This document shows, piece by piece, positions 35,672 through 47,308 of a DNA stretch of 64,000 nucleotides (within the stretch, counting starts at the first letter, position 1; each line of letters starts with the position of its first letter). Source of the stretch: Sphingomonas sp. S1-29. GTDB lineage: Bacteria; Pseudomonadota; Alphaproteobacteria; Sphingomonadales; Sphingomonadaceae. Position numbers and translations under genes: made by a program. The notes under the pieces were generated by a model. The model was not told the origin of the DNA, made no database searches, and saw only the letters and a list, made by a program, of their open reading frames with translations. The stretch lies in NCBI RefSeq assembly GCF_026167545.1, contig NZ_CP110678.1, positions 186,001-250,000 of the forward strand. Direction: 5' to 3'.

Positions 35672-37192
35672 ATGGCCGGGGGGTGGAAAATCGGGCTGGC
35701 GTTGAGCGTCGGCAGCATGGCGCTCGCGAGCGCGGCGCACGGGCAGACGCTGCGCGAGGCAATGGTCGAGGCGTATAACGAGAACCCGAACCTCGCCGGC
35801 GAACGCGCCAATCTGCGCGCGATCGACGAGGGGGTGCCGCTGGCGCGCGCCGATGCGCTGCCCAATTTGGGCGTGCAGGGCAATTTCATCGAGAATGTGG
35901 TGCAGGGGCAGAACGCCTTCCTGCAGCCCGACCGCGCGCTGACCGCGAACCTCAACGCCAGCTACCCGATCTATCAGGGCGGTCGGGTGCGCAACTCGGT
36001 GGCGGCGGCCAAGACGCGGGTGCTCGCGGGGCGCGCCAATCTGCGGAGTGCCGAGGCCAATCTCTTCAGCGATGTCGTCGCGGTGTATAACGACGTCATC
36101 CGCGACGAGGCGATCGTCCAGCTGAACCAGCAGAATGTCCGCGGGCTCGAGGTCAATCTAGACGCCACCAGCGACCGGTTCGAGGTCGGCGACCTGACCC
36201 GCACCGACGTCGCGCAGTCCGAAGCGCGGCTGGCGGTCGCGCGCGGACAGCTGCGCCAGGCCGAGGCGACGTTGATCGGCAGCCGCGAAAATTACATCGC
36301 GGTCGTCGGCAGCGCGCCGGCGACGCTGGCGCCGCCGCCGCCTTTGCCCAATCTGCCGGGCGATCCGCAGGTTGCGGTCGTCACCGCGCTCAACAACAAT
36401 CCGGCGCTGCAGGCCGCCGAACGCAACCGCGATGCGGCCCGAATCGACGTCAGCACCGCGCGCGCCGCACGGCTGCCGCAGCTCGACCTGGTCGCGGGGG
36501 GCAATTATTTTAATTATCTCAACACTTTGACTTCATCGCAGATTGGCACTTCGGTGCCGCAGACCGGTACCGCGGCACAGGCGGGCTTGGGCTTCACCGT
36601 GCCGCTATATCAGGGCGGTCGGCCGGCAGCGCAGGTACGGCAGGCGCAAGCGCGGCAAGGCGTGGCGATCGAACAGGTAACCGCGACCGAACGCAATGTA
36701 GTGGCGCAGGCAAGGACCGCGTTCGCCGCATGGCAATCGGCCTTGCGCGTGATCGAGGCTTCCGAAGCCGCGGTCGACGCGAACCGGCTGTCGCTCGAAG
36801 GCGTGCGCGCCGAGAACAGCGTCGGCAATCGCACGATCATCGAAATCCTGAACGCCGAACAGGAATTGCTCAACAGCCAGGTGCAGCTCGTCACCGCGCG
36901 GCGCGATGCCTATGTCGCGGGCTTCGCGCTGCTGGCGTCGATGGGGCGCGCCGAGGCGAACGACCTGGGGCTCGACGGCGGCGCGCTGTACGATCCGATC
37001 ACCAATTACGAACGGGTCGACAAGCGCTGGATCGATTGGGATTCGGATCCGAAGCCGCAGCCGGTGGGCACGCGGACCGTCGATGTCCCGGCGCAAACCC
37101 CGATTGTGAACAAGGCGCTCGAGCCCGATCTGCAGCGCCCCGTTGACACCGACCCGGCAAATCCCTCAGGTGGCGTCAATACGCCTCGCTGA
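35672..37192 (+). CDS. tolC: TolC-family outer-membrane channel protein
   Basis: The 506-residue precursor has a signal peptide (about 1-24, ending ASAAHGQ) and two OEP repeats: LREAMVEAYNENPNLAGERA ... and later long coiled helices with YPIYQGGRVRNSV and VPLYQGGRPAAQV, the typical beta-strand entries. TolC trimers form the outer-membrane exit duct of type I secretion and efflux pumps. A Pro-rich C-terminal tail (about 455-506) follows. It is preceded by the Pcm-like gene and followed by popZ. Confidence 0.93.
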   Translation: MAGGWKIGLALSVGSMALASAAHGQTLREAMVEAYNENPNLAGERANLRAIDEGVPLARADALPNLGVQGNFIENVVQGQNAFLQPDRALTANLNASYPIYQGGRVRNSVAAAKTRVLAGRANLRSAEANLFSDVVAVYNDVIRDEAIVQLNQQNVRGLEVNLDATSDRFEVGDLTRTDVAQSEARLAVARGQLRQAEATLIGSRENYIAVVGSAPATLAPPPPLPNLPGDPQVAVVTALNNNPALQAAERNRDAARIDVSTARAARLPQLDLVAGGNYFNYLNTLTSSQIGTSVPQTGTAAQAGLGFTVPLYQGGRPAAQVRQAQARQGVAIEQVTATERNVVAQARTAFAAWQSALRVIEASEAAVDANRLSLEGVRAENSVGNRTIIEILNAEQELLNSQVQLVTARRDAYVAGFALLASMGRAEANDLGLDGGALYDPITNYERVDKRWIDWDSDPKPQPVGTRTVDVPAQTPIVNKALEPDLQRPVDTDPANPSGGVNTPR

Positions 37193-37216
37193 CGAAGCGA
37201 GTGCAGGGGGCGGCAG

Positions 37217-37732
37217 ATGGGGAAGCGGGCGATGGGGGATTTGAGCAACGAGCCGTCGATGGAGGACATTCTGTCCTCGATCAAACGGATCATCGCCGAG
37301 GAAGGCGACGGCACCGCCCCGGCACGAGGCCGCCGCATCGGCCGCCCGGCACCGCCGCCGCCCGAGCCGGTGTACGACGCATCGCTCGATGACGATGACG
37401 ACACCGTCCTCGAACTCGATCATCCGGTGCCGTCGCCGCGGATCGAAGCGCCGGCGCCACGCGCATCGGCACCCGAGCTCGCACCCGAGGAAAAGGCCCC
37501 CGCGATCGACGCGATCCTCTCGGCGCGGACTGCCGAGGCGACGCGCGGACAGATCGACGCGCTGTCGCGGCTGATCGTCAAACCCGGCCCGGCGGGCAAT
37601 GATTCGCTCGAGGGGCTGGTGCGCGAAATGCTCAAGCCGATGATGAGCGCGTGGCTCGATGCCAACCTGCCGCGCATCGTCGAGACGATCGTCGCACGCG
37701 AAATCGCGCGGATCACCGGGCGTAACTGCTGA
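37217..37732 (+). CDS. popZ: PopZ/DUF2497-family polar organising protein
   Basis: A 171-residue protein with the conserved N-terminal helix EPSMEDILSSIKRIIAEE, a long acidic Pro-rich disordered linker (about 40-110) and the C-terminal helices GNDSLEGLVREMLKPMM and WLDANLPRIVETIVAREI. In Caulobacter PopZ forms polar condensates that anchor ParB-parS and signalling proteins. The start is ATG 37217 or 37232. It follows tolC by 24 bp and precedes a LOV kinase by 46 bp. Confidence 0.9.
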   Translation: MGKRAMGDLSNEPSMEDILSSIKRIIAEEGDGTAPARGRRIGRPAPPPPEPVYDASLDDDDDTVLELDHPVPSPRIEAPAPRASAPELAPEEKAPAIDAILSARTAEATRGQIDALSRLIVKPGPAGNDSLEGLVREMLKPMMSAWLDANLPRIVETIVAREIARITGRNC

Positions 37733-37778
37733 CCGCAACGGGCGGCAACCTTTTGGTGCGTCTTCGGTTTTCGTTACG

Positions 37779-39398
37779 ATGACGCACAATTTCGACAATC
37801 CGCGCAGGAATTTCGACGACGGTCAGGGCGGGCATATTCCGCCCGCTCCCCCGATCCGTGACGGTTCTAGCCCGAGCAACGCACAGCACGACATCTTCTT
37901 CGCTGCGGTCGAAACCACGCGGATGCCGATGGTCGTCACCGATCCAGCGGAGCCTGACAATCCGATCATCTTCTGCAACGCCGCCTTCATCCGGATGACC
38001 GGATATTCGCGTGAGGAGATCGTGGGCAGGAACTGCCGGTTTCTGCAAGGCGACGAAACCGACCCTGCGGCGATCGACCAGATCCGCCAGGCGATCCGCA
38101 ATCGCGAAGAGGTGGCGCTCGAAATCTTGAACTATCGCAAGAACGGATCGACCTTCTGGAACGCGCTGTTTGTGTCGCCGGTCTATGACGATTCGGGCGC
38201 GCTAAAATATTTCTTCGCCAGCCAGCTCGACATTTCGCGGCGCCGCGAGGCCGAGGAGGCGTTGCACCAGGCGCAGAAGATGGAGGCGGTCGGCCAGTTG
38301 ACCGGCGGCATTGCGCACGACTTTAACAATCTGCTCCAGGTGGTGCTCGGATATGTCGACCTGCTCGAAGCGCGGGTCGATCCGGCCGATCGTTCGGCGC
38401 GGCGCGCGATCGACGCGATCGGCATGGCGGCGAACCGCGGCGCGACCCTGACCCAGCAATTGCTCGCCTTTGCGCGCAAGCAGGAACTGCGCGACCGGCT
38501 GCTGAACCTCAACTCGCTGATCACCGATTTCGAACCGATCATCGACAAGAATGTCGGCGACAAGGTGACGATCCGGCGCAACCTGGCCGACGATCTGTGG
38601 AATGCGCGGATCGATCCGGTGCAGGCCGAAATGGCGTTGCTCAACCTCCTATCGAACGCGCGCGACGCGATGGGCGGCAGTGGGGTGGTGACGATCGCTA
38701 CCGAGAATGTCGTGTCGACCGACGAGGCGCCGCTGGCGCTGGCGCTGCCCGCGGGCGAATATGTCAGCCTGTCGGTGACCGACAGCGGCGAGGGGATCGA
38801 TCCGCCGAGCCTGCCCAAGATTTTCGACCCGTTCTTCTCGACCAAGGGCGTCGGCAAGGGCACCGGGCTGGGGCTGTCGATGGTCTATGGCTTCATGCGC
38901 CAGTCGGGCGGCGGCGTCGCGGCGAGCAATCGCGACGGCGGCGGCGCGCGCTTCGCGCTGTTCTTCCCGCGATCGAAGGGCATGGTCGAGCGCACCCGCG
39001 AACCGGTGGCACATTCGCGCGGGGAGGGCCAGCATGTGCTGATGGTCGAAGACCAGCCGCAGGTCGCCGAACTCGGCAAGGCGATCCTCGAGGATCTGGG
39101 CTATGAAGTCGTCCATGTCGACAATGCGCAGCAGGCGCTCGAGCAGCTGCGCGAGAGCGATGGCCATTTCGATCTGCTGTTCACCGATATCGTCATGCCC
39201 GGCATGAGCGGGGTCGCGCTGGCGCAAGCGGTACGGCGCGAATTCCCCTCGCTGCCGATCCTGCTGACCACCGGCTATTCGGATCGCACGCTCGATGCCG
39301 AGAGCCGCACCTTCGATCTGGTGCGCAAGCCCTATCGCCGTGCGGAGCTGTCGCAGCGCGTCCATCAATTGCTCGAAGGGCCGAGCGGCGTCACCTGA
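37779..39398 (+). CDS. LOV-domain hybrid histidine kinase (blue-light sensor)
   Basis: The 539-residue kinase has an N-terminal LOV/PAS domain (about 38-155) with the exact flavin-adduct motif GRNCRFLQG, Cys86 being the photoactive residue. A HisKA-like helix pair carries the phospho-acceptor His180 in GGIAHDFNNLL. The HATPase_c domain shows the N box LNLLSNARDA (about 288-297), DSGEGI and GKGTGLGLS. A receiver domain (about 417-530) has the acceptor Asp470 in LFTDIVMPG. It should autophosphorylate under blue light and pass phosphate to its own receiver and on to a response regulator elsewhere. It has no membrane segments. Confidence 0.95.
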   Translation: MTHNFDNPRRNFDDGQGGHIPPAPPIRDGSSPSNAQHDIFFAAVETTRMPMVVTDPAEPDNPIIFCNAAFIRMTGYSREEIVGRNCRFLQGDETDPAAIDQIRQAIRNREEVALEILNYRKNGSTFWNALFVSPVYDDSGALKYFFASQLDISRRREAEEALHQAQKMEAVGQLTGGIAHDFNNLLQVVLGYVDLLEARVDPADRSARRAIDAIGMAANRGATLTQQLLAFARKQELRDRLLNLNSLITDFEPIIDKNVGDKVTIRRNLADDLWNARIDPVQAEMALLNLLSNARDAMGGSGVVTIATENVVSTDEAPLALALPAGEYVSLSVTDSGEGIDPPSLPKIFDPFFSTKGVGKGTGLGLSMVYGFMRQSGGGVAASNRDGGGARFALFFPRSKGMVERTREPVAHSRGEGQHVLMVEDQPQVAELGKAILEDLGYEVVHVDNAQQALEQLRESDGHFDLLFTDIVMPGMSGVALAQAVRREFPSLPILLTTGYSDRTLDAESRTFDLVRKPYRRAELSQRVHQLLEGPSGVT

Positions 39399-39437
39399 CG
39401 GGTTGCACCAATTGTTTCGGTCGGTAATGCCGAGGGC

Positions 39438-42227
39438 ATGACCGAATTGCCCAAGACCTTCGACCCCGCCGCCATCGAAGCGCGCTGGTATGCCCATTGG
39501 GAAGCCAAGGGCCAGTTTCGCCCCGAGCGGCCCGGCGCCGAGCCCTGGACGATCGTGAACCCGCCGCCCAACGTGACGGGATCGCTGCACATCGGCCATG
39601 CGCTCGACAACACCTTGCAGGACATCCTCGTCCGCCATGCGCGATTGCAGGGCAAGGACGCGCGCTGGGTGGTGGGCACCGACCATGCCGGCATCGCGAC
39701 GCAGATGGTGGTCGAGCGCCAGATGGGGCTCAAGCAGCAGAAGCGCACCGATTTCAGCCGCGAGGATTTCGTCGCGAAGGTGTGGGCGTGGAAGGAGGAA
39801 AGCGGCGGCGAGATCACGCAGCAGCTCCGCCGGCTCGGCTGTTCGATGGACTGGGAAAACGAACGCTTCACGATGGACGAAGGCTTTTCGAAGGCCGTCC
39901 TGAAGGTGTTCGTCGATCTGCACCGCGAAGGGCTGATCTATCGCGACAAGAGGCTGGTGAACTGGGATCCGGGCCTTGGCACGGCGATCAGCGATCTCGA
40001 GGTCGAGACGCGCGAGATCAAGGGCAGCTTCTGGCATCTGCGCTATCCGCTCGCCGACGGATCGGGCTTTATCGAGGTCGCGACGACGCGGCCCGAGACG
40101 ATGCTCGCCGACATGGCGGTGGCGGTGAACGCCGCCGACGAACGCTATACCGCGCTGGTGGGCAGGCAGGTGCGGCTGCCGATCACCGGGCGGCTGATAC
40201 CGATCATCACCGACGACCATGCCGATCCGGCGCTTGGGTCGGGCGCGGTGAAGATCACGCCGGGGCATGACTTCAACGATTTCGAGGTCGGCAAGCGTGC
40301 CGGGATCGCAGCGGGCGCGATGCTGAACATGCTCGATGCCAAGGCGCGGGTGGTGCAGGTCGCCGATGGGCTGATCCCTGAGGAGCTGCTGGGGCTGACG
40401 ACCGCCGAGGCACGCAAGGCCGTGGTCGCGCGGCTGAAGGACGAAGGCTTCCTGATCCCGCATGTCGACAAGGAAGGGGTCGAGCACGATGCCGAACCGC
40501 GGACGATCCAGACGCCGCTGGGCGATCGTTCGGGCGCGGTGATCGAGCCGTGGCTGACCGACCAATGGTATGTCGACGCCGCGACGCTCGCCAAGCCGGC
40601 GATCGAGGCGGTGCGATCGGGCGCGGTTCGGATCGTGCCCAAGACCTGGGAGAAGACCTACTTCAACTGGATGGAGAATATCCAGCCGTGGTGCGTGTCG
40701 CGGCAGTTGTGGTGGGGGCACCGGATTCCGGCTTGGTATGCCGATGACGGGCAGGTGTTCGTCGCAGAGACCGAAGCCGATGCGCAGGCGCAGGCCGGCG
40801 AGGGGGTGACGCTCCGCCGCGACGAGGATGTACTGGATACGTGGTTTTCCAGTGCCTTGTGGCCGTTTGCTACCTTGGGGTGGCCGGAAACTGAACCGTT
40901 CGCTTCGAGCGAAGTCGAGAAGCCGGTGCTTGGCCTCGTTTCGACTTCGCTCGAAACGAACGGCGAGGGGGCGGTTGCATCCGTGACCGACGGATCGGAC
41001 AAACCCCGTTCGCAACTCGCAGGCCGCTACCCTAACGACGTTCTCATCTCGGGCTTCGATATCCTGTTCTTCTGGGATGCTCGGATGATGATGCAGGGCT
41101 TGCACTTCATGAAAGAAGTGCCGTTCAAGACCTTGTATCTGCACGGTCTTGTCCGCGCGGCCGATGGCGCGAAGATGTCGAAGTCCAAGGGCAATACCGT
41201 CGATCCGCTGGGGCTGATCGACAAATATGGCGCCGATGCGCTGCGTTTCTTCATGGCGGCGATGGAAAGCCAGGGCCGCGACATCAAGATGGATGAGAAG
41301 CGCGTCGAGGGCTATCGCAACTTCGCGACCAAGCTTTGGAACGCGACGCGCTTCGCGATGGCGAACGGCATCGGCGCGCCGAAGACGATCGAGCCGCCCG
41401 CCGCCGATCTCGCGGTCAATCGCTGGATCATCGCCGAGACGGTCGAGACGGTGCAGGCGCTCGATCTGGCGCTGGCCGAATTGCGCTTCGATGCCGCCGC
41501 CAACACCGTGTACCAGTTCGCGTGGAGTCGGTTCTGCGACTGGTATCTCGAGCTGATCAAGCCCGCGATGGTGGGCGACGAGCGCGGCGTGGTCGATGAC
41601 GAATCGAAGGCGGTCGCGGGTTGGGTGCTCGACCAGATATTGGTGATGCTCCACCCGTTCATGCCGTTCCTGACCGAGGAACTGTGGCATGCGCTGGGCG
41701 AGCGCGACTATGACCTGATCGTCGCAAAATGGCCGATGCCCGACGCGCGCGCGCTCGATCCGGCGGCGCGGGCCGAGATCGACTGGCTGATCCGGCTGGT
41801 GAGCGAAGTGCGCGGTGCACGGACCGAGCTGAACGTGCCGCCGGGCGCGCGGTTGCCGCTGTACGTGCGCGATGCCGATGCGGCGACGATAGCGCGGCTC
41901 GATCGGCAGCGCGGGGTGATCGCGCGGCTGGCGCGGGTCGACCTGGGCGAGGGTGAGGCCGCGGGCGGCGCGCTGCAGGTGGTGGTCGATACCGCGACCT
42001 ATGTGCTGCCGCTCGAAGGCGTGATCGACCTCGACGCCGAGCGCGCGCGCTTGACCAAGGCGATCGCGGCGGCGGGCAAGGAGCGCGATGCGCTGGCCGG
42101 GCGGCTGTCGAATGCCAGCTTCGTCGAGCGCGCCAAGCCCGAAGCGGTCGAAAAGGCGCGGGCGGATCATGCCGAAAAGGCCGCCGAAGCCGAGCGCCTG
42201 GGCGCGGCGCTGGCGCGCCTGAGGTAA
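39438..42227 (+). CDS. valS: Valyl-tRNA synthetase with repeat-derived insertion
   Basis: The 929-residue class I synthetase has HIGH at 51-54 ([10 protein letters not shown]), KMSKS at 579-583, the editing domain between, and the C-terminal coiled coil ending in [19 protein letters not shown]. It charges tRNA-Val and is essential. Unusually, between W482-P-E and Y531-P-N-D, where other ValRS have about ten residues, there are about 45 extra residues. The DNA of this insert contains an inverted repeat (40896-40963) that belongs to the same family as intergenic copies at 56001 and 59915. The frame remains open and both catalytic motifs are intact, so the enzyme is presumably functional. Confidence 0.96.
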   Translation: MTELPKTFDPAAIEARWYAHWEAKGQFRPERPGAEPWTIVNPPPNVTGSLHIGHALDNTLQDILVRHARLQGKDARWVVGTDHAGIATQMVVERQMGLKQQKRTDFSREDFVAKVWAWKEESGGEITQQLRRLGCSMDWENERFTMDEGFSKAVLKVFVDLHREGLIYRDKRLVNWDPGLGTAISDLEVETREIKGSFWHLRYPLADGSGFIEVATTRPETMLADMAVAVNAADERYTALVGRQVRLPITGRLIPIITDDHADPALGSGAVKITPGHDFNDFEVGKRAGIAAGAMLNMLDAKARVVQVADGLIPEELLGLTTAEARKAVVARLKDEGFLIPHVDKEGVEHDAEPRTIQTPLGDRSGAVIEPWLTDQWYVDAATLAKPAIEAVRSGAVRIVPKTWEKTYFNWMENIQPWCVSRQLWWGHRIPAWYADDGQVFVAETEADAQAQAGEGVTLRRDEDVLDTWFSSALWPFATLGWPETEPFASSEVEKPVLGLVSTSLETNGEGAVASVTDGSDKPRSQLAGRYPNDVLISGFDILFFWDARMMMQGLHFMKEVPFKTLYLHGLVRAADGAKMSKSKGNTVDPLGLIDKYGADALRFFMAAMESQGRDIKMDEKRVEGYRNFATKLWNATRFAMANGIGAPKTIEPPAADLAVNRWIIAETVETVQALDLALAELRFDAAANTVYQFAWSRFCDWYLELIKPAMVGDERGVVDDESKAVAGWVLDQILVMLHPFMPFLTEELWHALGERDYDLIVAKWPMPDARALDPAARAEIDWLIRLVSEVRGARTELNVPPGARLPLYVRDADAATIARLDRQRGVIARLARVDLGEGEAAGGALQVVVDTATYVLPLEGVIDLDAERARLTKAIAAAGKERDALAGRLSNASFVERAKPEAVEKARADHAEKAAEAERLGAALARLR
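40896..40963. repeat. Palindromic repeat inside valS (TTTCGAGCGNAGTCGA family)
   Basis: The left arm CCGTTCGCTTCGAGCGAAGTCGA and the right arm TCGACTTCGCTCGAAACGAACGG are near-perfect reverse complements. The same sequence family forms 56001-56077 and 59915-59989. Inside valS it is read as FASSEVEKP ... [10 protein letters not shown] without breaking the frame. Confidence 0.85.
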
Positions 42228-42238
42228 CCCGAGAATAT

Positions 42239-42363
42239 CCTCCCCCGCCAGGGGGAGGTGGCAGCCCGCAGGGCTGACGGAGGGGGAGGATTACCCACGG
42301 GCCGTTCGTGCCCGCCCCCTCCACCACCGCTACGCGGCGGTCCCCTCCCCCTGGGGGGAGGAT
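42239..42363. repeat. Intergenic repeat copy 1 (CCTCCCCCGCCAGGGGGAGG family)
   Basis: A 125-bp unit starting CCTCCCCCGCCAGGGGGAGG, then GGCAGCCCGCAGGGCTGACG, and ending in a complementary CCCCTCCCCCTGGGGGGAGG. Nearly the same unit recurs at 42471-42593 in the same spacer. It follows the valS stop by 11 bp. Confidence 0.8.
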
Positions 42364-42433
42364 CGCCAGCTTGTCGGAGCCTCGCGCAGACCTTGGCGCG
42401 GACCGATCATACCAAGAATACCGCCAGGGCTGA

Positions 42434-44169
<1,736 letters not shown>

Positions 44170-44207
44170 GCCTTCCATATCCCCGATCGGCTGATAGAAC
44201 CCTCGGC

Positions 44208-46469
44208 ATGACCACCCAACCCGTCGGGGATGTCGCTGCGGCGGGTCCGGACCTTTCATCGCGAACCAGCGCCCGATCGCTGTTCGTCGTCGCGATCCTC
44301 ACCGGATCGTTCCTGCTGTTCCTGGTCCAGCCGATGATCGCGCGGATGGCGTTGCCCCGGCTGGGCGGTGCGCCCGCGGTGTGGAACTCGGCGATGCTGG
44401 TGTACCAGGCGCTGCTGCTGGGCGGCTATGCCTATGCGCATTGGCTGGGGCGGGTCAGCGTCAAGCGGCAGGCGTTGATCCATCTGGGCGTCTTGGCGGT
44501 CGCGGCCCTGTGGCTGCCGATCGGGCTGATGCAGGCCAATCCGCCGCCCGATGCCGAGCCCGCGATCTGGGTGCCCTGGCTGCTCGGCGCATCGATCGGG
44601 CCGCTGTTCTTCGCGGTATCGGCGCAGGCACCGCTGCTCCAGCGCTGGTTCGCCGCATCGGCGCCGGCGCAGAACCCCTATGCGCTCTATGCAGCGTCGA
44701 ACGTCGGCAGCTTCGGCGGGCTGATCGCCTATCCGCTGCTGGTCGAGCCGAGCATGGCGCTTTCGAGCCAGAGCCTGTTGTGGAGCGCGGGCTATGCGCT
44801 GCTGGTCGTGCTGGTGGCGTTGTGCGCGTGGAAGCTGCCGCGCGGGGCCGCGGCGACGGCGGCGCTGCCGACCAGCGCCAAGCCCGGCGCGCGGCGGTTC
44901 GCGCATTGGGTGGTGCTGGCGTTCGTCCCGTCGGGGCTGATGCTGGCGACCTCGACCTTCCTCACCACCGACATCGTCGCGGTGCCCTTGCTGTGGGTGC
45001 TGCCGCTGGGGCTGTATCTGCTGAGCTTCACCGTCGCCTTCGCCACCGGGCGCCGCGTGGCCGACGCGCTGACCTTGTTCGCGCCGGTGACGATCCTCAC
45101 CTTCGGCGGGGCGATGATCGGCGGGAGCCAGGATTATCCCTTCCTCAACGCGCTGCTGGCGCTGGTGCTGTTGTTCATGGTCGCGGTGGCGCTGCACACG
45201 CAGATGTACCGGTTGCGCCCCGAGCCCGACCGGCTGACGGGCTTCTATCTGGCGATGTCGGTCGGCGGCGCGCTCGGCGGGGTGTTCGCCGGGCTGGTCG
45301 CGCCGGTGATCTTCGACTGGACCTATGAATATCCGATCCTGATCCTCGCCGCAGGCATTTTGGCTCCGCGCGCGTTCCTGCTGCCGGTGGTCGAGCGGCT
45401 GTGGGAAGGCGATCGCGGCGCGGTGTGGGTCAAGACCGCGGGGGTGGTCGCGCTGGTGGCGATCATCGTCAATGTCGGGCTGTTCAACCCCGGCAATGTG
45501 CTGGGCGCGAAGCACGAGAATATCGGCTTTATCGCGTTGGTGGCGCTGGGAATGGTGACTGTCGGCACGCGGATCCCCTTCGTCGTGGTGCTGGCGGGCG
45601 CGCTGTTCCTGTTCGGCGGCTACCGCGCGCTCCGGTCGAGCATCGAGGGCGACGTGCGGACGCGGAGCTATTTCGGCGTCTATACGATCCGCGACTATCC
45701 CGCGCAGGGAATCCGCACGCTGGCGCACGGCACGACGCTGCACGGCACCCAGTTCCTGGGCGATGCGAACGTCCGCCGCACCGCGACGAGCTATTACATG
45801 CCCGGATCGGGCGTCGGGCTGGCGCTGCAGGCGCTGAACGAACTCTATGGCCCGGCGGCGCGCGTGGGGGCGGTGGGGCTGGGGACCGGCACGCTCGCTT
45901 GCTACGCGCAGCCGGGGCAGCGCTGGCGCTTCTACGAGATCGACCCGACGGTGATCGGCCTGGCGCGCGATTCGGGCAAGTTCAGGTTCCTGCGCGATTG
46001 CCTGCCCGATGCCGATATCGCGCTGGGCGACGCGCGGCTGTCGATCGCCGCGCAGCAGCCGAACAGCCTCGACCTGCTGGTGCTCGATGCGTTTTCGTCC
46101 GACGCGGTGCCGATGCACCTGATGACGCGCGAGGCGTTCGCGACCTATTCGCGCGCGCTGGCGCCCGACGGGCTGCTGCTGGTACATATCTCGAACCGCT
46201 TCCTAGATCTCGAACCGGTGGTGTTCGCGACGGTGAAGGGCGGCGGCTGGTTCGGCGCCAAGCTGTCGTACAGCCCGGGGCCGACGGACAATTCGGAGGC
46301 GACGCATTCGGACTGGATCGCACTGTCACGCGATCCGGGGACACTGGCGGCGCTGGCATCGCGCGCAGGCGACTGGGAGGAAATCCGCTCGAACCGCAAG
46401 GTCGAGGCGTGGACCGACGATTATGCCTCGATCGTCCCGGTGATGCGCAGCCCGCTCGACGAGTTCTGA
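44208..46469 (+). CDS. Fused membrane (MFS-like) / spermidine synthase-like protein
   Basis: The 753-residue protein has about 12-14 membrane helices in its first 480 residues (for example LFVVAILTGSFLLFLVQPMI) and a soluble C-terminal half like spermidine synthase: GAVGLGTGTLACYAQPGQRW (nucleotide-binding loop), FYEIDPTVIGLA and LDLLVLDAFSSDAVPMHL. Fusions of this kind are widespread but uncharacterised; they may make and export, or sense, polyamine-like compounds. No speD is nearby. Confidence 0.88.
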   Translation: MTTQPVGDVAAAGPDLSSRTSARSLFVVAILTGSFLLFLVQPMIARMALPRLGGAPAVWNSAMLVYQALLLGGYAYAHWLGRVSVKRQALIHLGVLAVAALWLPIGLMQANPPPDAEPAIWVPWLLGASIGPLFFAVSAQAPLLQRWFAASAPAQNPYALYAASNVGSFGGLIAYPLLVEPSMALSSQSLLWSAGYALLVVLVALCAWKLPRGAAATAALPTSAKPGARRFAHWVVLAFVPSGLMLATSTFLTTDIVAVPLLWVLPLGLYLLSFTVAFATGRRVADALTLFAPVTILTFGGAMIGGSQDYPFLNALLALVLLFMVAVALHTQMYRLRPEPDRLTGFYLAMSVGGALGGVFAGLVAPVIFDWTYEYPILILAAGILAPRAFLLPVVERLWEGDRGAVWVKTAGVVALVAIIVNVGLFNPGNVLGAKHENIGFIALVALGMVTVGTRIPFVVVLAGALFLFGGYRALRSSIEGDVRTRSYFGVYTIRDYPAQGIRTLAHGTTLHGTQFLGDANVRRTATSYYMPGSGVGLALQALNELYGPAARVGAVGLGTGTLACYAQPGQRWRFYEIDPTVIGLARDSGKFRFLRDCLPDADIALGDARLSIAAQQPNSLDLLVLDAFSSDAVPMHLMTREAFATYSRALAPDGLLLVHISNRFLDLEPVVFATVKGGGWFGAKLSYSPGPTDNSEATHSDWIALSRDPGTLAALASRAGDWEEIRSNRKVEAWTDDYASIVPVMRSPLDEF

Positions 46470-46527
46470 GCGGCCCAGGGTTTCCCGCCTTCGCTCGATG
46501 ACCCTGGCGCGGGCCGCCGCATCTCAC

Positions 46528-46618
46528 CCGTTCTTCCTGAGCGTGTCGAAGGACCGTTCTCCTTTCGCCAACCCGACGCGAAGAAAGGGCGGTGCTTCGA
46601 CAGGCTCAGCACGAACGG
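46528..46618. repeat. Palindromic repeat (CTGAGCGTGTCGAAG family)
   Basis: CCGTTCTTCCTGAGCGTGTC at the left and GACAGGCTCAGCACGAACGG at the right pair around a loop with a second hairpin. It is the same family as 30764-30850. Confidence 0.75.
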
Positions 46619-46640
46619 ATCAAGGTATAGGCATTATTTG

Positions 46641-47141
46641 CTAGCCCGCGGGCTGGACGCCGGCCTCGATCGCGTCGATCCGATCGATCTGCGCGCGGTT
46701 CTGCGCCTGCGCGCGTTCGAGCAGGCGCTGGAGTTCGGGATAGGCTGGCAGGCCCTGCGCGGCGCGATCGATCGCGATTCGTTCGATGTCGGTCAGCGTC
46801 TCGCTGGTGGCACCGCGCAGTGCGTCGAGCCCGCTGAGCGCGACCTGCGCGGCGATCCAGGGTTCGGAGCCGGTGGCCGCGCCGCGCGCCGTGCGGCCTA
46901 GCCGCTCGGCTTCGGCAGCAGCGCGGTCGAAGGCGGCGCCCGTGCTCGCGAGCGCTTCGGCCTGTTCGGCGAGCTTCACCTCGAGCGCCGGATCGGCGGC
47001 GGCTTCGGCCACCGCGCGGTCGGGCTCGGCGAAGCTGGTCTGCTCGATCGGTCGCGGCAGCAGCGAGGGATAGTCGCCATCGGGGGCGGCGCACCCGCCC
47101 ACCAGGGTGACGAAGGCGGCAAGCAGGAGGCGGTGCGACAT
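46641..47141 (-). CDS. Putative lipoprotein
   Basis: A 166-residue protein with a lipoprotein signal: LLLAAFVTLVGGC with Cys17 as the lipidation residue. The rest is Ala/Glu-rich and mostly helical (AEQAEALASTGAAFDRAAAE, ELQRLLERAQAQNRAQIDRI), with coiled-coil character. No known domain is recognised. It is divergent from tRNA-Arg. The envelope location is the only firm prediction. Confidence 0.75.
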   Translation of the reverse strand: MSHRLLLAAFVTLVGGCAAPDGDYPSLLPRPIEQTSFAEPDRAVAEAAADPALEVKLAEQAEALASTGAAFDRAAAEAERLGRTARGAATGSEPWIAAQVALSGLDALRGATSETLTDIERIAIDRAAQGLPAYPELQRLLERAQAQNRAQIDRIDAIEAGVQPAG

Positions 47142-47223
47142 GGCCTTGGCTCTATGCCTGCAATTAAACCGACGCAACGGGCTTGCGCAGTCAGCAATCC
47201 CCTTATATTAGCGCCTCTCCCAA

Positions 47224-47300
47224 GCGCCCGTAGCTCAGCTGGATAGAGCATCAGACTACGAATCTGAGGGTCGGACGTTCGAATCGTTCCGGGCGCACCA
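47224..47300 (+). tRNA. tRNA-Arg (anticodon ACG)
   Basis: GCGCCCGTAGCTCAGCTGG at the 5' end, anticodon loop CTACGAA (ACG), T-arm with TTCGAATC and encoded CCA at 47298-47300. Acceptor stem GCGCCCG pairs with CGGGCGC. Confidence 0.97.
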
Positions 47301-47308
47301 AGATACGG

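Noticed and set aside
38649..42170. A 1173-codon open frame on the minus strand across valS
   Set aside because: It is the mirror of valS in GC-rich DNA; composition is Arg/His/Gln-rich without any domain, while valS has all family motifs.
44256..46187. A 643-codon minus-strand frame across the MFS-spermidine synthase gene
   Set aside because: Rich in His/Gln/Arg, as expected for the complement of hydrophobic codons; no motif.
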